From Osedax fenrisi (Eukaryota > Annelida > Polychaeta > Sabellida > Siboglinidae): a stretch of 64,000 nt of DNA. Position 1 is the stretch's first letter. Each line of letters begins with the position of its first letter. A model generated the notes under the pieces. It was not told the origin of the DNA. It made no database searches and worked only from the letters and a program-made list of their open reading frames with translations. Made by a program: the position numbers and the translations under genes. The DNA lies in NCBI GenBank assembly GCA_964019155.1, contig OZ025242.1, positions 22,064,092-22,128,091 on the forward strand, written 5' to 3'. Shown one piece after another: positions 35,050-47,333 of the stretch.

Positions 35050-36111
35050 CACTGTTAGAAAAAAAGAGTTTTCTATACCACCGACAAAGAGTTTTCCAAG
35101 TGTCCCTGTATTATAACTCTTTTCGAGCATTAAGCAAATAGAAAACTATTTTACAAAAGAGTATTCTAATTTTTAATAAATATAAAAACTCTTCACCAAA
35201 AGAGTATGTTAGCTTTTAATACATATAAAAACTCTTTACCAAAAGAGTATTCTAACTTTTAATAAATATAAAAACTCTTTACCAAAAGAGTATTCTAACT
35301 TTTAATAAATATAAAAACTCTTTACTAAAAGAGTTTTCTAGCTATTAATACATATAAAAACTATTTACTAAAATATTATTCTAGTTATTAATAAGTTAAG
35401 TTGTTGATGTGGTTTTAGATATAAAATAAAATATTAAAATAAATATTAATAACTTAGTATAGTAAATAGTATCGTAACATGAAAGTATTAACTCGTATAT
35501 TACAATATATTATATAATTTCATTTAAACTAGTTAGATTAAAACTTAAATTCAATAATAATAAAAGTGTAATATTGAATACAATATTTAATCAATATTCA
35601 ATTGCTACATATTCAATATCGAGCAATTATTCAACATGCATTCTATTATCAATATAATTATGATTACAATTGTAGTTGATAATTTAGAAAAATCTATAGG
35701 ATACTTAAATAATTTAAGTTTTTAAAATAAATATGTTGTTTATTAAAGCAGTATATTAACTTAAATATACAATTAAAATAACAATATAACAAATATATTA
35801 AAATTAATAAAAGGTATAATATTTTATTTGTTCTATATTAAATAATTAATATAACTATAATTTAGGTAATATTTACATAAATTCTACTGAAAAGAGTATT
35901 CTACATTATAAAAAAAGAGTTTTCTAAATTGTAAACGCTGGAAAACTCTTTTGGTAGTTTTTATATCTGTTATGATATGGAATACTCTTTTGTAGAGTAT
36001 TTGGCCTTATTAGTAGATAGAAAACTGTTTTTAAATAAAGAGTTTCTACATTATAAAAAAAGAGTTTTCTATATTTTAATAAACGCTGGAAAACTCTTTT
36101 TTCTAACAGTA
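35050..36111. mobile_element. CACTGTTAG inverted-repeat element, copy B (1,062 bp)
   Basis: Inserted at the same position of the unit as copy A, with TA at 35048-35049 and 36112-36113, so it was duplicated with the unit rather than inserted independently. It is 80 bp longer than copy A, mainly because the 42-bp AAAACTCTTT hairpin repeat has about two more copies (35160-35340). Confidence 0.88.
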
Positions 36112-36435
36112 TAGCCTATTCACTAATTATAGAGTTATGAGTCATCATTTATGACTCATAACTCTATTATTATAATAGTTAACATTGATTCTATACATGT
36201 TACACATAGGATAATAAATCTTTTATTACTGATAAATCTGGTTTATTTTATCAAATATTTAATTAACATTAATATATTTCTTTTTTTTCATATCTTATAA
36301 TTTTCTCCAAATTTAAATGGGGAATTTGGAATATGTTAATATTGTATATAATACTATAATAGCTATTTATAACAATGTAAATTAACTATTGTATTCATAA
36401 AATATAAACCAGGTTTATTAGTTATTAAAAGTTTA

Positions 36436-36474
<39 letters not shown>

Positions 36475-36477
36475 TAC

Positions 36478-36480
<3 letters not shown>

Positions 36481-36512
<32 letters not shown>

Positions 36513-38411
36513 TTTATTGAATAAATTCAAAACGATGGGTAACAATAAATAATAATGACAGAAATATATAAATAATAGTTAGCAAATATAAATAAGTTGT
36601 GATTTATATACACCGAAAGTAAATAAAATAATAATAAAGCAATATTTGGGATGTTGATCAAACGTGCTGAACACATCAAATAACTAGGGAAGAGGTCTCG
36701 GGTTGGTCAGGCCCATATAGGATTATATGGCCATAAATCCTGAGGGATGAACGGTCCCTGCATATTGGTTTTTTGACATCTCTCCACACCTAGAATATCA
36801 AATGATTATACAGCTGGTAAGATCAAATACCCAAATAAAGTACAAAACGAAAACGAAAACTAGAAAAACAATAAAATTATAAAAATAACGACATTACATT
36901 TATGCATGTTGAGAATAAAAGTTTCCATTAATAGTAAGAGTATCTATATTTGTAATAAATATGCTTATAGATTTAGACGAAGCCACAGAACGAGGAAGTG
37001 AATTCCAAGCGGTACTCACTCTGTTGCTGAATGAATTGATAGTTTCTTTATTGATGCATTTGTCTTTGCGTATTTTGATTAGAGGTCCTCGATTACTTGT
37101 AGAATAAGTTGTGAATACCGATAATTTATCAATATCCACGAGATTGTTCAGTATCTTGAAAGCCAGAATCAGGTCAGCTCTTAATCTGCGGTGGGATAAA
37201 TTCATTAAATTGAGAAAACACAATCTAGTATCATAAGTTGTTTTAATAAAGTTACATCTGAAGTAAATTCGCTTAGTAAATTTATGTTGAACTTTTTCAA
37301 TAAGTTTGTTTAGGCCAATAAAGTATTTGCCTGGATTCCAAATAGAAGAACCATATTCGAGTAATGGCCTTATATAGGTGGTATAGGCTTTGACTAGATA
37401 ATACGAATTATTTGAAATAAAACATCTATAAATTATATTCGAGATCACATAAGCTTTGCTACATATGTTATTAATGTGAATATTGAATTTAATATTATCA
37501 TCAAAAACAGTACCAAGGTCTCAAAAATTGGAGTATATTGAAATCAGGGTATTATTTAGCGAATAGAAAGATATATCAGATTTTCCGATTGACATAAATG
37601 CGTATTTTTAAAAAGCTATTTGAAGTTTCCATTTTACTGTCCAATCATATAGATCATTAAGTCCTGATTGAAGGATATTACGTTCAGTAGTATTCCTATA
37701 CGATAGAGATATTTTAGCATCATCGGCAAAAAGAGAGCATGTTAGCTGTGATGTAAATATCGAAGGGAGGTCATTGATATATATTAAGAATAGAAGAGGT
37801 CCAATAACGGAACCTTGAGGAACACCTGAACTTGCATGAATATAATCAGAAAATTCATAATTTACCATAGTTCTTTAAAACCGATTAGTAATGTATGAGC
37901 TAAACCACTTAATGACATTTCCACCAATCTATAATTTATACATCTTCTTTAGAAGTTTAGAATGGCAAACTTTATAAAAAGCTTTAGCCATATCGATATA
38001 TATAATATCAGTATTAAAAGAATGGTTAGTGGCTCTACTTATATTTCTATAAAATTCTATAAGTTGTAGTTCCGTGGATCTACCGGTTAAAAATCCATAT
38101 TGTTCCGTATATAATAGTTTATTAGATCTTAAATAATATAATAGATAGTAAGATAATATTTTTTCAAAAATAATGAGAGTGGATGGCAATAAACTGATTG
38201 GACGATAATCTGATGGTAATGAATGATCACCTTTTTTAAATATTGGAATAATATTAGCTACCTTCCATATAGTAGGGCATTGACCTTCATCTAGAATACG
38301 TTGAAAAACAATAGATAATGATAAGAAATTTCATAAGATAATAACTTAAGCATACCTTTGGGTAAACCATCAGGTGATGAATTAAATTTAGAGGGTAATT
38401 TACAAAGAATT
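36481..38411 (-). mobile_element. 5'-truncated LINE insertion with TATC tail
   Basis: The insert interrupts the duplicated unit between TACATA (36475-36480) and TACATA (38412-38417), a 6-bp target duplication. On the minus strand it ends in a (TATC)n microsatellite, seen as (GATA)n at 36481-36508, which acts as the 3' tail. The 5' end is truncated inside the reverse transcriptase. The corresponding sites in units 1 and 2 are empty, so this insertion post-dates the duplication or at least this unit's divergence. Confidence 0.88.
36900..38400 (-). pseudogene. Reverse transcriptase of the unit-3 LINE
   Basis: Minus strand, in order: IPIFKKGDHSLPSDYRPISL (about 38190-38270), then QYGFLTGRSTELQLIEF and IYIDMAKAF (37929-38189), then SSGVPQGSVIGPLLFLIYIN and the catalytic FADDAKISL (37608-37868), then a 182-residue C-terminal frame (36900-37448) with RPLLEYGSSIWNP, RRLRADLILAFKILN and TAWNSLPRSVASSK. 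This is the CR1/L2/Jockey-like order. Frame changes near 38270, 37900 and 37500 break it. The aspartates of the F-A-D-D box are intact, so decay is moderate. Confidence 0.9.
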
Positions 38412-38902
38412 TACATATAATATTGAATACACTTTTTGGAGTTTTCTTAATTTCTGTATCTTTAACTGTCATGTAAATCGCCTTATCGGTCTATGGTTTA
38501 AGGCAGCGACTAATAAGACATTAATATAATTAATATTTATTATATTTATTATACAAATTATAGTATTATAGGTATATACACCTATATAGGTATATTTATA
38601 TATCTATATAGGTATATTTATATATCTATATAGGTATATAATCTATATACTATAGATATTATCTATAGTTAGTATATATTAGATACCTATATAATAACTA
38701 TATATATAGTTATATTGTCATGTATAAATGTACATATATATATATAATAAATTGTAAAAGTATATTTTAAAATATATCTTAATTCAATCATGAATTATAA
38801 TTCATAATTATGAATCATAATTGAAGTTTGTATAGTAATGTTTACGTTGTACTATTTACATATAAAACATATACACTTTAAGCTGCAGCTTAAGTCATGA
38901 CT

Positions 38903-38933
<31 letters not shown>

Positions 38934-38962
38934 TGAGTATTATAATATTATATATAGTGAGT

Positions 38963-39024
<62 letters not shown>

Positions 39025-39419
39025 TTATATATTATTACAGCTAGGTAAAATTAATAAATGTATACAATTATTAATATATTGATATATAAATTGTATAAAA
39101 TGTGTATAAATAATATATTTAATATATTTTAAATATAATATTTTTGATATATATATATATACTATTTGTATTTGTATATACACATTATAAATATCTACTT
39201 TTTTATAGAGAGTATTATATTTATTCCTTTATTAACCCTAATTAGGGTGTGTTTTATTATATCACTATAGTTTTATTATATCTATAGATATATTCAAATA
39301 TATTATAATTGTATGTATACAATGTATATACTATACATATTTATATATAAAATATAAACATCAACCAGACTTATGTATAGTATAATATTATATATTAAAT
39401 ATTCTAATATATATATATA

Positions 39420-39463
<44 letters not shown>

Positions 39464-39476
39464 AGTGCATGTGTAC

Positions 39477-39674
39477 CTATAGTACCCGTTAACACTAACA
39501 TAGTACTAGCCCAAACGAAAGAGTTCAGTATGTCAGCATTACCAGCCACACGAGAGCGCAACGCTTTCATGGAATAACTCCACAGCGTCAGGTCTGTCCG
39601 CTCGCGTTTGTAGGCGGGGTCGACGTATTCTAAATCAGGGAGTTTTATGTAAGACTTCTTCTTGTGTAGATTAC
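39477..39674 (-). CDS. Exon-like block, copy 3: open with consensus splice sites
   Basis: A 198-nt phase-1 frame with acceptor (CTACTAG) and donor (ATAG then GTACAC) retained. Differences from copy 1 include several amino-acid changes (for example LPGTI to LTGTI and NKSEQA to YKRERT), so purifying selection is not obvious. Confidence 0.38.
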
Positions 39675-39820
39675 CTAGTAGTGGTATTAGTTATTAGTTA
39701 CCTGAATTATTAACAATAATAATTCGGGTAATAAAACGTATCAATAAAAACATGAATATATTTGTATATCAAATAAATATATATATTAATTCAGAAGTTG
39801 TATATAACAATGTATAGGTC

Positions 39821-39870
39821 ACGGATCATCCAATCAGATCTCGACATAGATATCTGATTGGATGATCCGT
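39821..39870. repeat. Perfect 19-bp inverted repeat with paired CCAAT/ATTGG
   Basis: ACGGATCATCCAATCAGAT and its exact complement are separated by 12 bp. The arms contain CCAAT and ATTGG boxes. TACGTATGCATATTTAAA follows at once, a possible TATA region. In unit 2 (34150-34199) the same structure has two mismatches between the arms. Confidence 0.7.
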
Positions 39871-40209
39871 TACGTATGCATATTTAAAACCAGCTTTAAA
39901 TGCACCTAAACCACACCGCGCGGATCAGCACAAGTACCCGACTGCAGAACACGCGACCTCTAACCTATGCTATTAAAGATGGCGTTACAGTGCGGTCTGT
40001 TAGTACTGGAGTGAAGGTAGCTACCCGCCCACTATCTGGGTCAGTAGTCTGCGCATCTGTACTAGGGTGAGGTCTACCAGCATGTCGTTCAGGGTAGGGT
40101 ATACGGGGGGAGGACGAGTGGCAGTATAGGAGAACATACGTGTATTTACAATATAGTGAGTGTTGTATACGGTTTCCGTATTAATTACTTAACATACATG
40201 GCACATACA

Positions 40210-40271
<62 letters not shown>

Positions 40272-40360
40272 CTGTGAAATTTCACATACTTGGCTGTTCT
40301 AGAGAAATTCAAATATTAAATATGTATGTATGTTTCTAAAAAACTGTTAATCTTTTAATA

Positions 40361-40417
<57 letters not shown>

Positions 40418-40511
40418 CTATGAAATTTCACATACTTGGCTGTTCTAGAGAAATTCAAATATTAAATATGTATGTATGTTTCTAAACAACTTTTAATCTT
40501 TTAATAATATG

Positions 40512-40542
<31 letters not shown>

Positions 40543-40621
40543 TAGCTGTGAAATTTCACATACTTGGAGAAATTCAAATATTAAATATGTATATATGTTT
40601 CTAAAAAACTTTTAATCTTTT

Positions 40622-40667
<46 letters not shown>

Positions 40668-40671
<4 letters not shown>

Positions 40672-40752
40672 TTCGTATGTAGATATTTCTGATAGTAATT
40701 GCGCAGCACTCACTGTTAAACGTATTTCTGTAATGAGATTAGATTATTGAAA
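40668..40752. repeat. Tandem segmental duplication, stub of unit 4
   Basis: The first 85 bp of the unit (ACATTTCGTATGTAGATA onward) recur, then diverge into unrelated AT-rich DNA. This marks the right edge of the array. Confidence 0.75.
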
Positions 40753-40917
40753 TTAAAATTTTATTTTTATAATTTTATAATTTTCAAATAATTATTTATC
40801 TACAATAATTTACCTACTATTATTATTTTATCTATTAATTAAATAGTAGTTATTATAAATAAAATAATTTGAATCACATTTATGATATTTAATATGGATT
40901 ACCGATCCATTAGAATA

Positions 40918-40948
<31 letters not shown>

Positions 40949-41139
40949 CTATATATTATAATAATATATATATATATATATATGTATATTATAATTTCTG
41001 ATATATTATCATATTTAAATTATCATGTGATTGCTATTTTTAATAATAATTATTATTAAATAAACTTTAAATTTTTATTTTATATTACAATTTTTTATTA
41101 AATATTTTCGATTACTTCTACATAAAATTACTACATTTA

Positions 41140-41176
<37 letters not shown>

Positions 41177-42130
41177 TTATACATGTATAATTAATATTCA
41201 TAACATATTTTATAATTTTCGAAAAAATAAATAAATTTGTTTCGATATTTCTAATTTAAAAAATGTAAACTTAAATTTTGATGACAATTTGAAAACAAAT
41301 GATTTCATGTATTTTAAATAGTATGGGTATATTAATTATATTATATATATATATGTAAATTAATTGAATTGTGATTATTGAAACAATGTTTATATCAAAT
41401 AATACATACTACTCTGATAAAGAAAGAATATAAAGAATATTAACACCCAAAGAAAAAAGAAATTAATAGGCATTTGTTATATTTATTAAATAATAATAAT
41501 TCATTTAAATTTGTTAATTATATTATATATTTTTGTTATATGTATACCTATATTTATATATATATATATATATATCATATATCAAATTTAGTATATCCAT
41601 ATAGGACTAATATAATAAGGTATTATAAAACTATATTGATATGGTCCATATATCATATGGGCAATATACCTTAGTATTAACGAAAAGCTACAATATATTA
41701 GATAGACTATAGTCTATCTGTATATATATAGTATATACTAGAACTATACTACTAGAACAATAGAACATACTGTAAGTTAGTCGTTAGGCTAACGTCATAA
41801 TATGCTAATAATATATACATGTATATATTAGGATATATCTGATAGGATTATTTATTTTAAAAACACCAATAAAGTAAAATAATACCATCACTAGTGTACA
41901 ACGGAAAATAAAATAAATAATAAACGACAAATCGAAGGAAAGTTAACTCAATTATGTTACAATGTGATACTAATATCACAAAATATAAAAAAAATAATAA
42001 TAATCAATAATAATAAGCGAAATAGTCAATTATAGAATAGGTAATATTTTAGTTTATTCACAAAGTACGATGGAGGTGTTACGTTACGTAAATAGTACGG
42101 TAAACTATGCAATCTATCTGTTTATAGATT
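40753..42130. other. AT-rich intergenic DNA with TA tracts
   Basis: AT-rich; TA tracts near 40926-40984, 41145-41171 and 41555-41575. No gene recognised. Confidence 0.5.
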
Positions 42131-42136
42131 TATTAA

Positions 42137-42346
42137 ATAGATATAAATGTTGCGATCGAGGAACACGCACGCGACCACAACATGTTGAATCCGGTCGGCA
42201 GCTCGAGAACAATTCCACTAGATGCATTGCACGTAGATGCTCGAGTAATCGACGCCGTGGAAGTAGGTCATGCAGGTATCAGGGTTTCCCTACACGCAGC
42301 GTTGTATGCATTCAATATTACAGCCTATATTCGCAACGTTTTCTAA
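42137..42346 (+). CDS. Candidate exon, unknown protein
   Basis: A GC-rich island in AT-rich DNA. An acceptor-like ATTAAATAG ends at 42140. The frame starting there is open to TAA (42344-42346) and has ordinary protein composition: VAIEEHARDHNMLNPVGSS, then IPLDALHVDARVIDAVEVGH, then AGIRVSLHAALYAFNITAYI. A longer overlapping frame (42070-42393) begins with ATG but is arginine/serine/cysteine-rich and looks like a shadow. A donor could be CATGCAG then GTATCA at about 42276. Family unknown. Confidence 0.35.
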   Translation: MDINVAIEEHARDHNMLNPVGSSRTIPLDALHVDARVIDAVEVGHAGIRVSLHAALYAFNITAYIRNVF

Positions 42347-42423
42347 ATGGTAGTCATACAATATTATGTTGGTACTTATCAGTGATATTGTGATCGGATC
42401 GCTTAAAATAAGCTTAAATAGTA

Positions 42424-43274
42424 GGGGAAAGTAACCGAATACGGACGCACGGTATCTCAGAAACTATAAATCCTAGAACAAAATGTTTTGTTAATACAAT
42501 ATTCATAATTATATAAATAGTCTAAAAAAGTATTTTTTATTTTTTAATTATTCAAAATATTGCTGATATATCTAATAAGCTAATTTTCTTATTACGTTTT
42601 TAAATTTATGAAAAAAAATGTCAACTTAAAACCTTCTCAAGAATATGCAAATGTATCGATAAAATATATAAAATATAATACTATATTATTAAAAAATAAA
42701 GCATTCTAAAAATTGTAAATATAATTTCAAATATTCATTAATGTATAAGCATATATCTAGAGGGCATATACGTTCCTAATACGGACACCCTATAACCAAT
42801 CAGCACGCAGAGTATGAACTATTCTGATTTTCATAAAAATCGCGTTTTTAAATTAATAACACCAATAAAGCTAAATCTAAAATTGTTATTATTTAGACAC
42901 TTACATTTTATTATTAATTAAAAAATATTACAAATAAATAAATTATTAACTAATTAAATTAAATAAATTATTCATAAAATTAATTATAAATAATGTAATT
43001 ATAATTTGTCTGGTTGATTCATTAATAATATATAGTTTATCTAGTGGTATATAGGGAGTCCTTATTATAATACAGGGTGTCCGTATTCGGACACGGATAC
43101 CGAATATGGACACTCCCGTTATCTATGGAATTAAAATATTAAATAAAAATTTAAAATATCAATTATTTCTATAATCATATAATATTGATATATTGTAATT
43201 TTTGAATACAATAATGAGTCATCAAATGTTAAAACCATTTATTGTTAAAGTGCCGTATTAGGTTACTTTCCCCC
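42424..43274 (+). mobile_element. GGGGAAAGTAACC inverted-repeat element, intact copy
   Basis: Starts GGGGAAAGTAACCGAATACG and ends GGTTACTTTCCCC, with TA at 42422-42423 and 43275-43276. It is 851 bp and aligns along its length with the copy at 15563-16339, including the internal palindrome. Non-coding. Confidence 0.82.
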
Positions 43275-43539
43275 TAAGTGTATCGAAGATCGAATTATCC
43301 TACCTACTTTGTTGGATTTTGAATTCTGTATGCCGTATTAAATTGAATAACAATAGTCAATTCTAGATATCACTAGCGCATTTAAAAGGCGTTTACAAAA
43401 TATAAATTGGCCGACTTTGAAATCACATCGATATGCATACTAAAGTATTCCATTAAGACGTCAACGTGACTGACGGATGTATTCGGACGACTTAATAATA
43501 TAATAATACGAATGTTTAATAGTTACCTATAGTGAGACG

Positions 43540-43960
43540 ATAAAAGGAACCCTAGAAATATTAAGTAATTGGGTTATCGGGGTGTTAACAAGGAGATAAT
43601 GTATTCGACGCCAATAGATTATCTCAGTTATGTAATCTATAAGTTCAGAATTAGAATTAGGAAGTTTGGAAAATTAGGAAGTTTTATAAATAACTGAATA
43701 TAATCAGCATATATATATATATATATATGATAATTAATGTTTGAAATGTATGACTAATATTTGACATGGACGATAAGTAAATAGAAAATAAGCACGTCCA
43801 AGAACCGACTTCTGAGGTATCGTGTTTACCCTATGAGTAATAATCATTAATGACATATCACTGGTTAGTAACTCGCTATCTTTGGATATATCAAGAACTG
43901 ACTCAAGTATATTCAGTAGGGTGATATCTTCGTCACCCTCTCAACAACTACCACGTGACC
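43540..43960 (-). pseudogene. Weak LINE reverse-transcriptase remnant
   Basis: On the minus strand near 43790-43830 a stretch reading DTSEVGSWTCLFSIYLSS resembles the G-V-P-Q-G-S-V-L-G-P-L-L-F block followed by a strand. Nothing else is strong. A TA tract (43710-43729) interrupts it. Confidence 0.35.
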
Positions 43961-45250
43961 TCTCTTCTATTGCTCGTCATCTACATACCTCGCTTACGAC
44001 GTATGTAGATGTTAAATAAAGAGTGATTTAATTTTAAAGATCCTAAACCGGCATAGTAGATTCTATAGATATGATGCTCATGATACTATTTTATTAAACC
44101 ATATTCATTTTTGTTCATTATTGGTGGTTCGCCGGAGGTTTTAAAAAACAAAATTATTAAAAAAAAAAAAATCTCGAAATGTCGTTATTCCTATGTAATT
44201 GTATTGTATATGTTTATAAAAAAATGTCCTTGAGGACATTTATTTGAATTCTGTACATTTTATTTGTATTGTATTGTAATGGGTATATATATAATAATGA
44301 GTACTTTTTTTAAATACTATATTCTTCTAATAGATAACATTAATATATAGTAAATATTATCTATAGTATCCCTAATTACAATATTAGTTATTAGATAATT
44401 AATTTAAACAATAAAATAAATTTTATATATATACAAATTTTCTAAAAATTAGGCCACTTTGACTATTTATTAAAATTATAAAGAGTTATTTTTTTAAATT
44501 TATAATACTTGTATGTAAAATATAACATCTTAAGATGAAGTAGAAAAAAAAAAAAAAAAAAATCTTAAAATGTGTAAAGGTACCAATCCACAGAAAAAAT
44601 GGTCATTTTTTGATGATTTTTAACAAAATTAAAGAAATACCAGGGTAGTTATTATTTTTTCGGCCAAATTGTAATATATAGTGATTAATTAATTGTTTTT
44701 TTTTTGTTATATATAATATAAATTGATAAAATATAACAATTCTGTACACAATTATGAGAGGTCAAAAAAAATTCTGGAAAATCCTATAATTTAAAAAAAA
44801 ATCCTAGAAATAAAATTAATTTTGTTATGAATTTACAATATTCAAAGGAACTATACACATTACACATATTCTGAAAATTTCATGATTGTAGCTTAATTAT
44901 AACTGTGAAAAATATACATATTTATGTTTTTTTGGTATTCTCCTATAAATATATCTATTCCCATGTTAAATGTTGTTAAATTTGACCAGCCTGGCGCATG
45001 TACAATATTGTACAAAAATGTTTGTGTATTCTCTATACTCATATTTTGATGTTCCAAATGCCGGTAAGGAATCGATAACCAATAGCATGTTTAAAATCAC
45101 TCTTAGCGTATGTATATCTCGCTTTAAATCTCCATTAATAGTTATTATAATAATATACTGAAGTAAATTAAAGCGCATACAAAATAAGCTATTAGATGCA
45201 TCTTCATCGTCGAATCGGTATACGGTATACCTAAACATTACGAACAACAT
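43961..45250. other. AT-rich DNA with one unassigned minus-strand frame
   Basis: Mostly homopolymer-rich. At 44966-45250 a 94-residue minus-strand frame contains NGDLKRDIHTLRVILNMLLV and FVQYCTCARLVKF; the composition is protein-like, but I recognise nothing and no splice sites are convincing. Confidence 0.3.
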
Positions 45251-45453
45251 TTATCCCCCTTAAGGTACTCCATTAGGTATTCTTAAGGATACAAGTTCAG
45301 TTCCATTAATACCATATACTTTACGGCAGATCTGCCGTACTACATTATAAGATATTTTGAATCAAATTACATTGAATCCCGTGTACTTCATAAGACCTTC
45401 CTTACCATAGTATTGTGGCTATTCAGCACACCACACGTGACCGTCTCGCTAAC

Positions 45454-45729
45454 TTACTTCTTACACGACACAACTATACACGACCAACTACACATTAACA
45501 AACGCACGCCATTCCTAAACGTTAACTTAGGATGTATACATGTATAGACAGTGTACTCTCGGAAGGCGATGTCGGCTGGCAGCTGGGGTTCAACGGGCTC
45601 GATGTAGAAGGGCGGATCTCCCTCGCTACGTTCTATCATATTTGCGGGTACGATACGAATATCGAGGAACAGATAGGTGTCGCCAGTGAATGTCCCGCAA
45701 CGTTCTCCGTAGTAACGCTTGTTTGTTAT
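45454..45729 (-). CDS. Candidate exon, unknown protein with conserved-looking sequence
   Basis: On the minus strand an acceptor (AATTCTATAG, ending opposite 45730) opens a phase-0 frame: ITNKRYYGERCGTFTGDTY, LFLDIRIVPANMIERS, EGDPPFYIEPVEPQLPADI. GC content is far above the flanks and the composition is that of a globular domain (RCGTF, FLDIR, EGDPPFYIEPVEPQ). A donor at 45555-45556 (GAGA then GTACAC) would end a 173-nt exon. Otherwise the frame stays open to a TAA near 45454. I recognise no family, and the neighbouring exons are not visible. Confidence 0.42.
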   Translation of the reverse strand: MTNKRYYGERCGTFTGDTYLFLDIRIVPANMIERSEGDPPFYIEPVEPQLPADIAFREYTVYTCIHPKLTFRNGVRLLMCSWSCIVVSCKK

Positions 45730-46752
45730 CTATAGAATTGACTATACATAACGATCTTAGCCTGTGGAGGACATCAGGGTAGCCGTGAGTCTATTAACTA
45801 TGGGTTACGGCTTATAGGATATAGACGAGGGAACATTCTGGAATGCCTATAACTAGTAACTAAGTAGAGGTCAATAGGTCAACAGTAACTTTACTATGTG
45901 ATCTATCACGTTCTACTTTAGATATATAATAGATTACATTTATTAAATATACATTATACACTACACACTATATACTATACACCTCACACTTCATACTACA
46001 TACTACACACAGGGCCGGCTTAAGGGGGGGGGGCAAATCGGGCAATTGCCCGGGGCCCCAAATTTTGGGGGGCCCATGAATTATTTGAGAAATTTTTTTT
46101 TTACTATTTATATGAAAAAAAAAAATTTCTTAACTATTTTTCTTATATATTATTAATTCTAATTCAAAAAATAAAAATAATATAATAAATTAATTAAATA
46201 TGAGTCATTTAGGCCGATTTGAAGAGTGAATTTTACAAAAATTTCTAAATTGATACGAAGATATGGTGGAAACAGCTACATGAAGATTTTGGAGAACATG
46301 CTAATAGTGATAACATAGATCTTCTCACACATCTCTGATTGTTAGATCAAATAGTATGAAACCGATTGATAAATAATTGTTTGATAAACTAGAAGGTGAT
46401 AAATGATAAACGTATTAAGGTATTATTTATTAACCATAGTTAAATCTTAACAATTTATAATTCTATAATTAGTTCACAAAACAAAAAGTATACTTTTTTT
46501 TATTAAAATTAAATATATTTTATAAGATATATTTTAACTATTATTTCTGATATTTGTAAAGGATTATATTGATTATAAATTACGAAAAAAAACGATATTC
46601 TATATAGATTTATAATTGTTATAGTAATTAAAAAAATAGATATATTCAAAATAATTTTTCTCAAAATAATTAACTTTCTCTATCTTATGCTCGTATTAAT
46701 CAAATGTGTATATTCTCATAGTGTATATATTATTATAGTTGTATTAGTACAC

Positions 46753-46787
<35 letters not shown>

Positions 46788-47109
46788 GTTTTAATTTAAA
46801 TAGGATTATTCTTCTTTAGGTTATTCCTATAGTATTGTTAATAATGTCTATTGATGAAAGGGAATTATGTACATAAAATGATTATCTTTTTCAACATACT
46901 ATCATTACAGAAATATATTCTATTTATTGAAACATATATTATTTATAAATATATATATATATATATATATATAACATACATATAATACTAAAGGCATTTT
47001 TGCAATTATCCACCTATTACTTGCAAATGAATGTTTAGATTGACATCACCCTCATCTATCTATTTACAAATAAATACACACAATGGCGATATTCTTATTG
47101 GAGAATAGG

Positions 47110-47333
47110 TGATAAGTTATCACTGATAACTACATAATTGAAGAAATACAAAATTCAAAATATTATATTATATATCAGTGTACTCAATTCCATATATATC
47201 ACATCGATATATATTATCGTTATTTATATCAAGTTAGGTAGGTATTATAGCCTACTATTATTATATAGGTATTTATTGATTTACGACGTACGATTGTACG
47301 TTGAGATTCATTATCACTGATAATTTATCACAT
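47110..47333. repeat. Small inverted-repeat block inside the hAT
   Basis: GTGATAAGTTATCACTGATAA on the left and its near-complement TTATCACTGATAATTTATCAC on the right (two mismatches) bracket about 180 bp of AT-rich sequence. It may be another nested MITE; no target duplication is certain. Confidence 0.45.

Larger units (their letters stand above)
34939..40667. repeat. Tandem segmental duplication, unit 3 (5.73 kb)
   Basis: Same unit again, with a second CACTGTTAG element (35050-36111), a LINE insertion (36481-38411), the exon-like block (39477-39674) and the GC-rich module (39810-40170). Towards its end the 100-150-bp block with TAGCTGTGAAATTTCACATAC is locally triplicated (40270, 40414 and 40540). 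Confidence 0.85.

Noticed and set aside
38287..38472. 61-residue minus-strand frame beginning MTVKDTEIKKTPK
   Set aside because: It joins the conserved unit segment to the inserted LINE across the insertion junction. The unit part (TDKAIYMAVKDTEIKKTPKS after an AG) is conserved in all units, but its phase does not fit the 198-nt block, so I did not call it an exon.
42070..42393. 107-residue ATG-initiated frame
   Set aside because: Arginine-, serine- and cysteine-rich with no domain. The overlapping frame at 42137-42346 has a far more natural composition.
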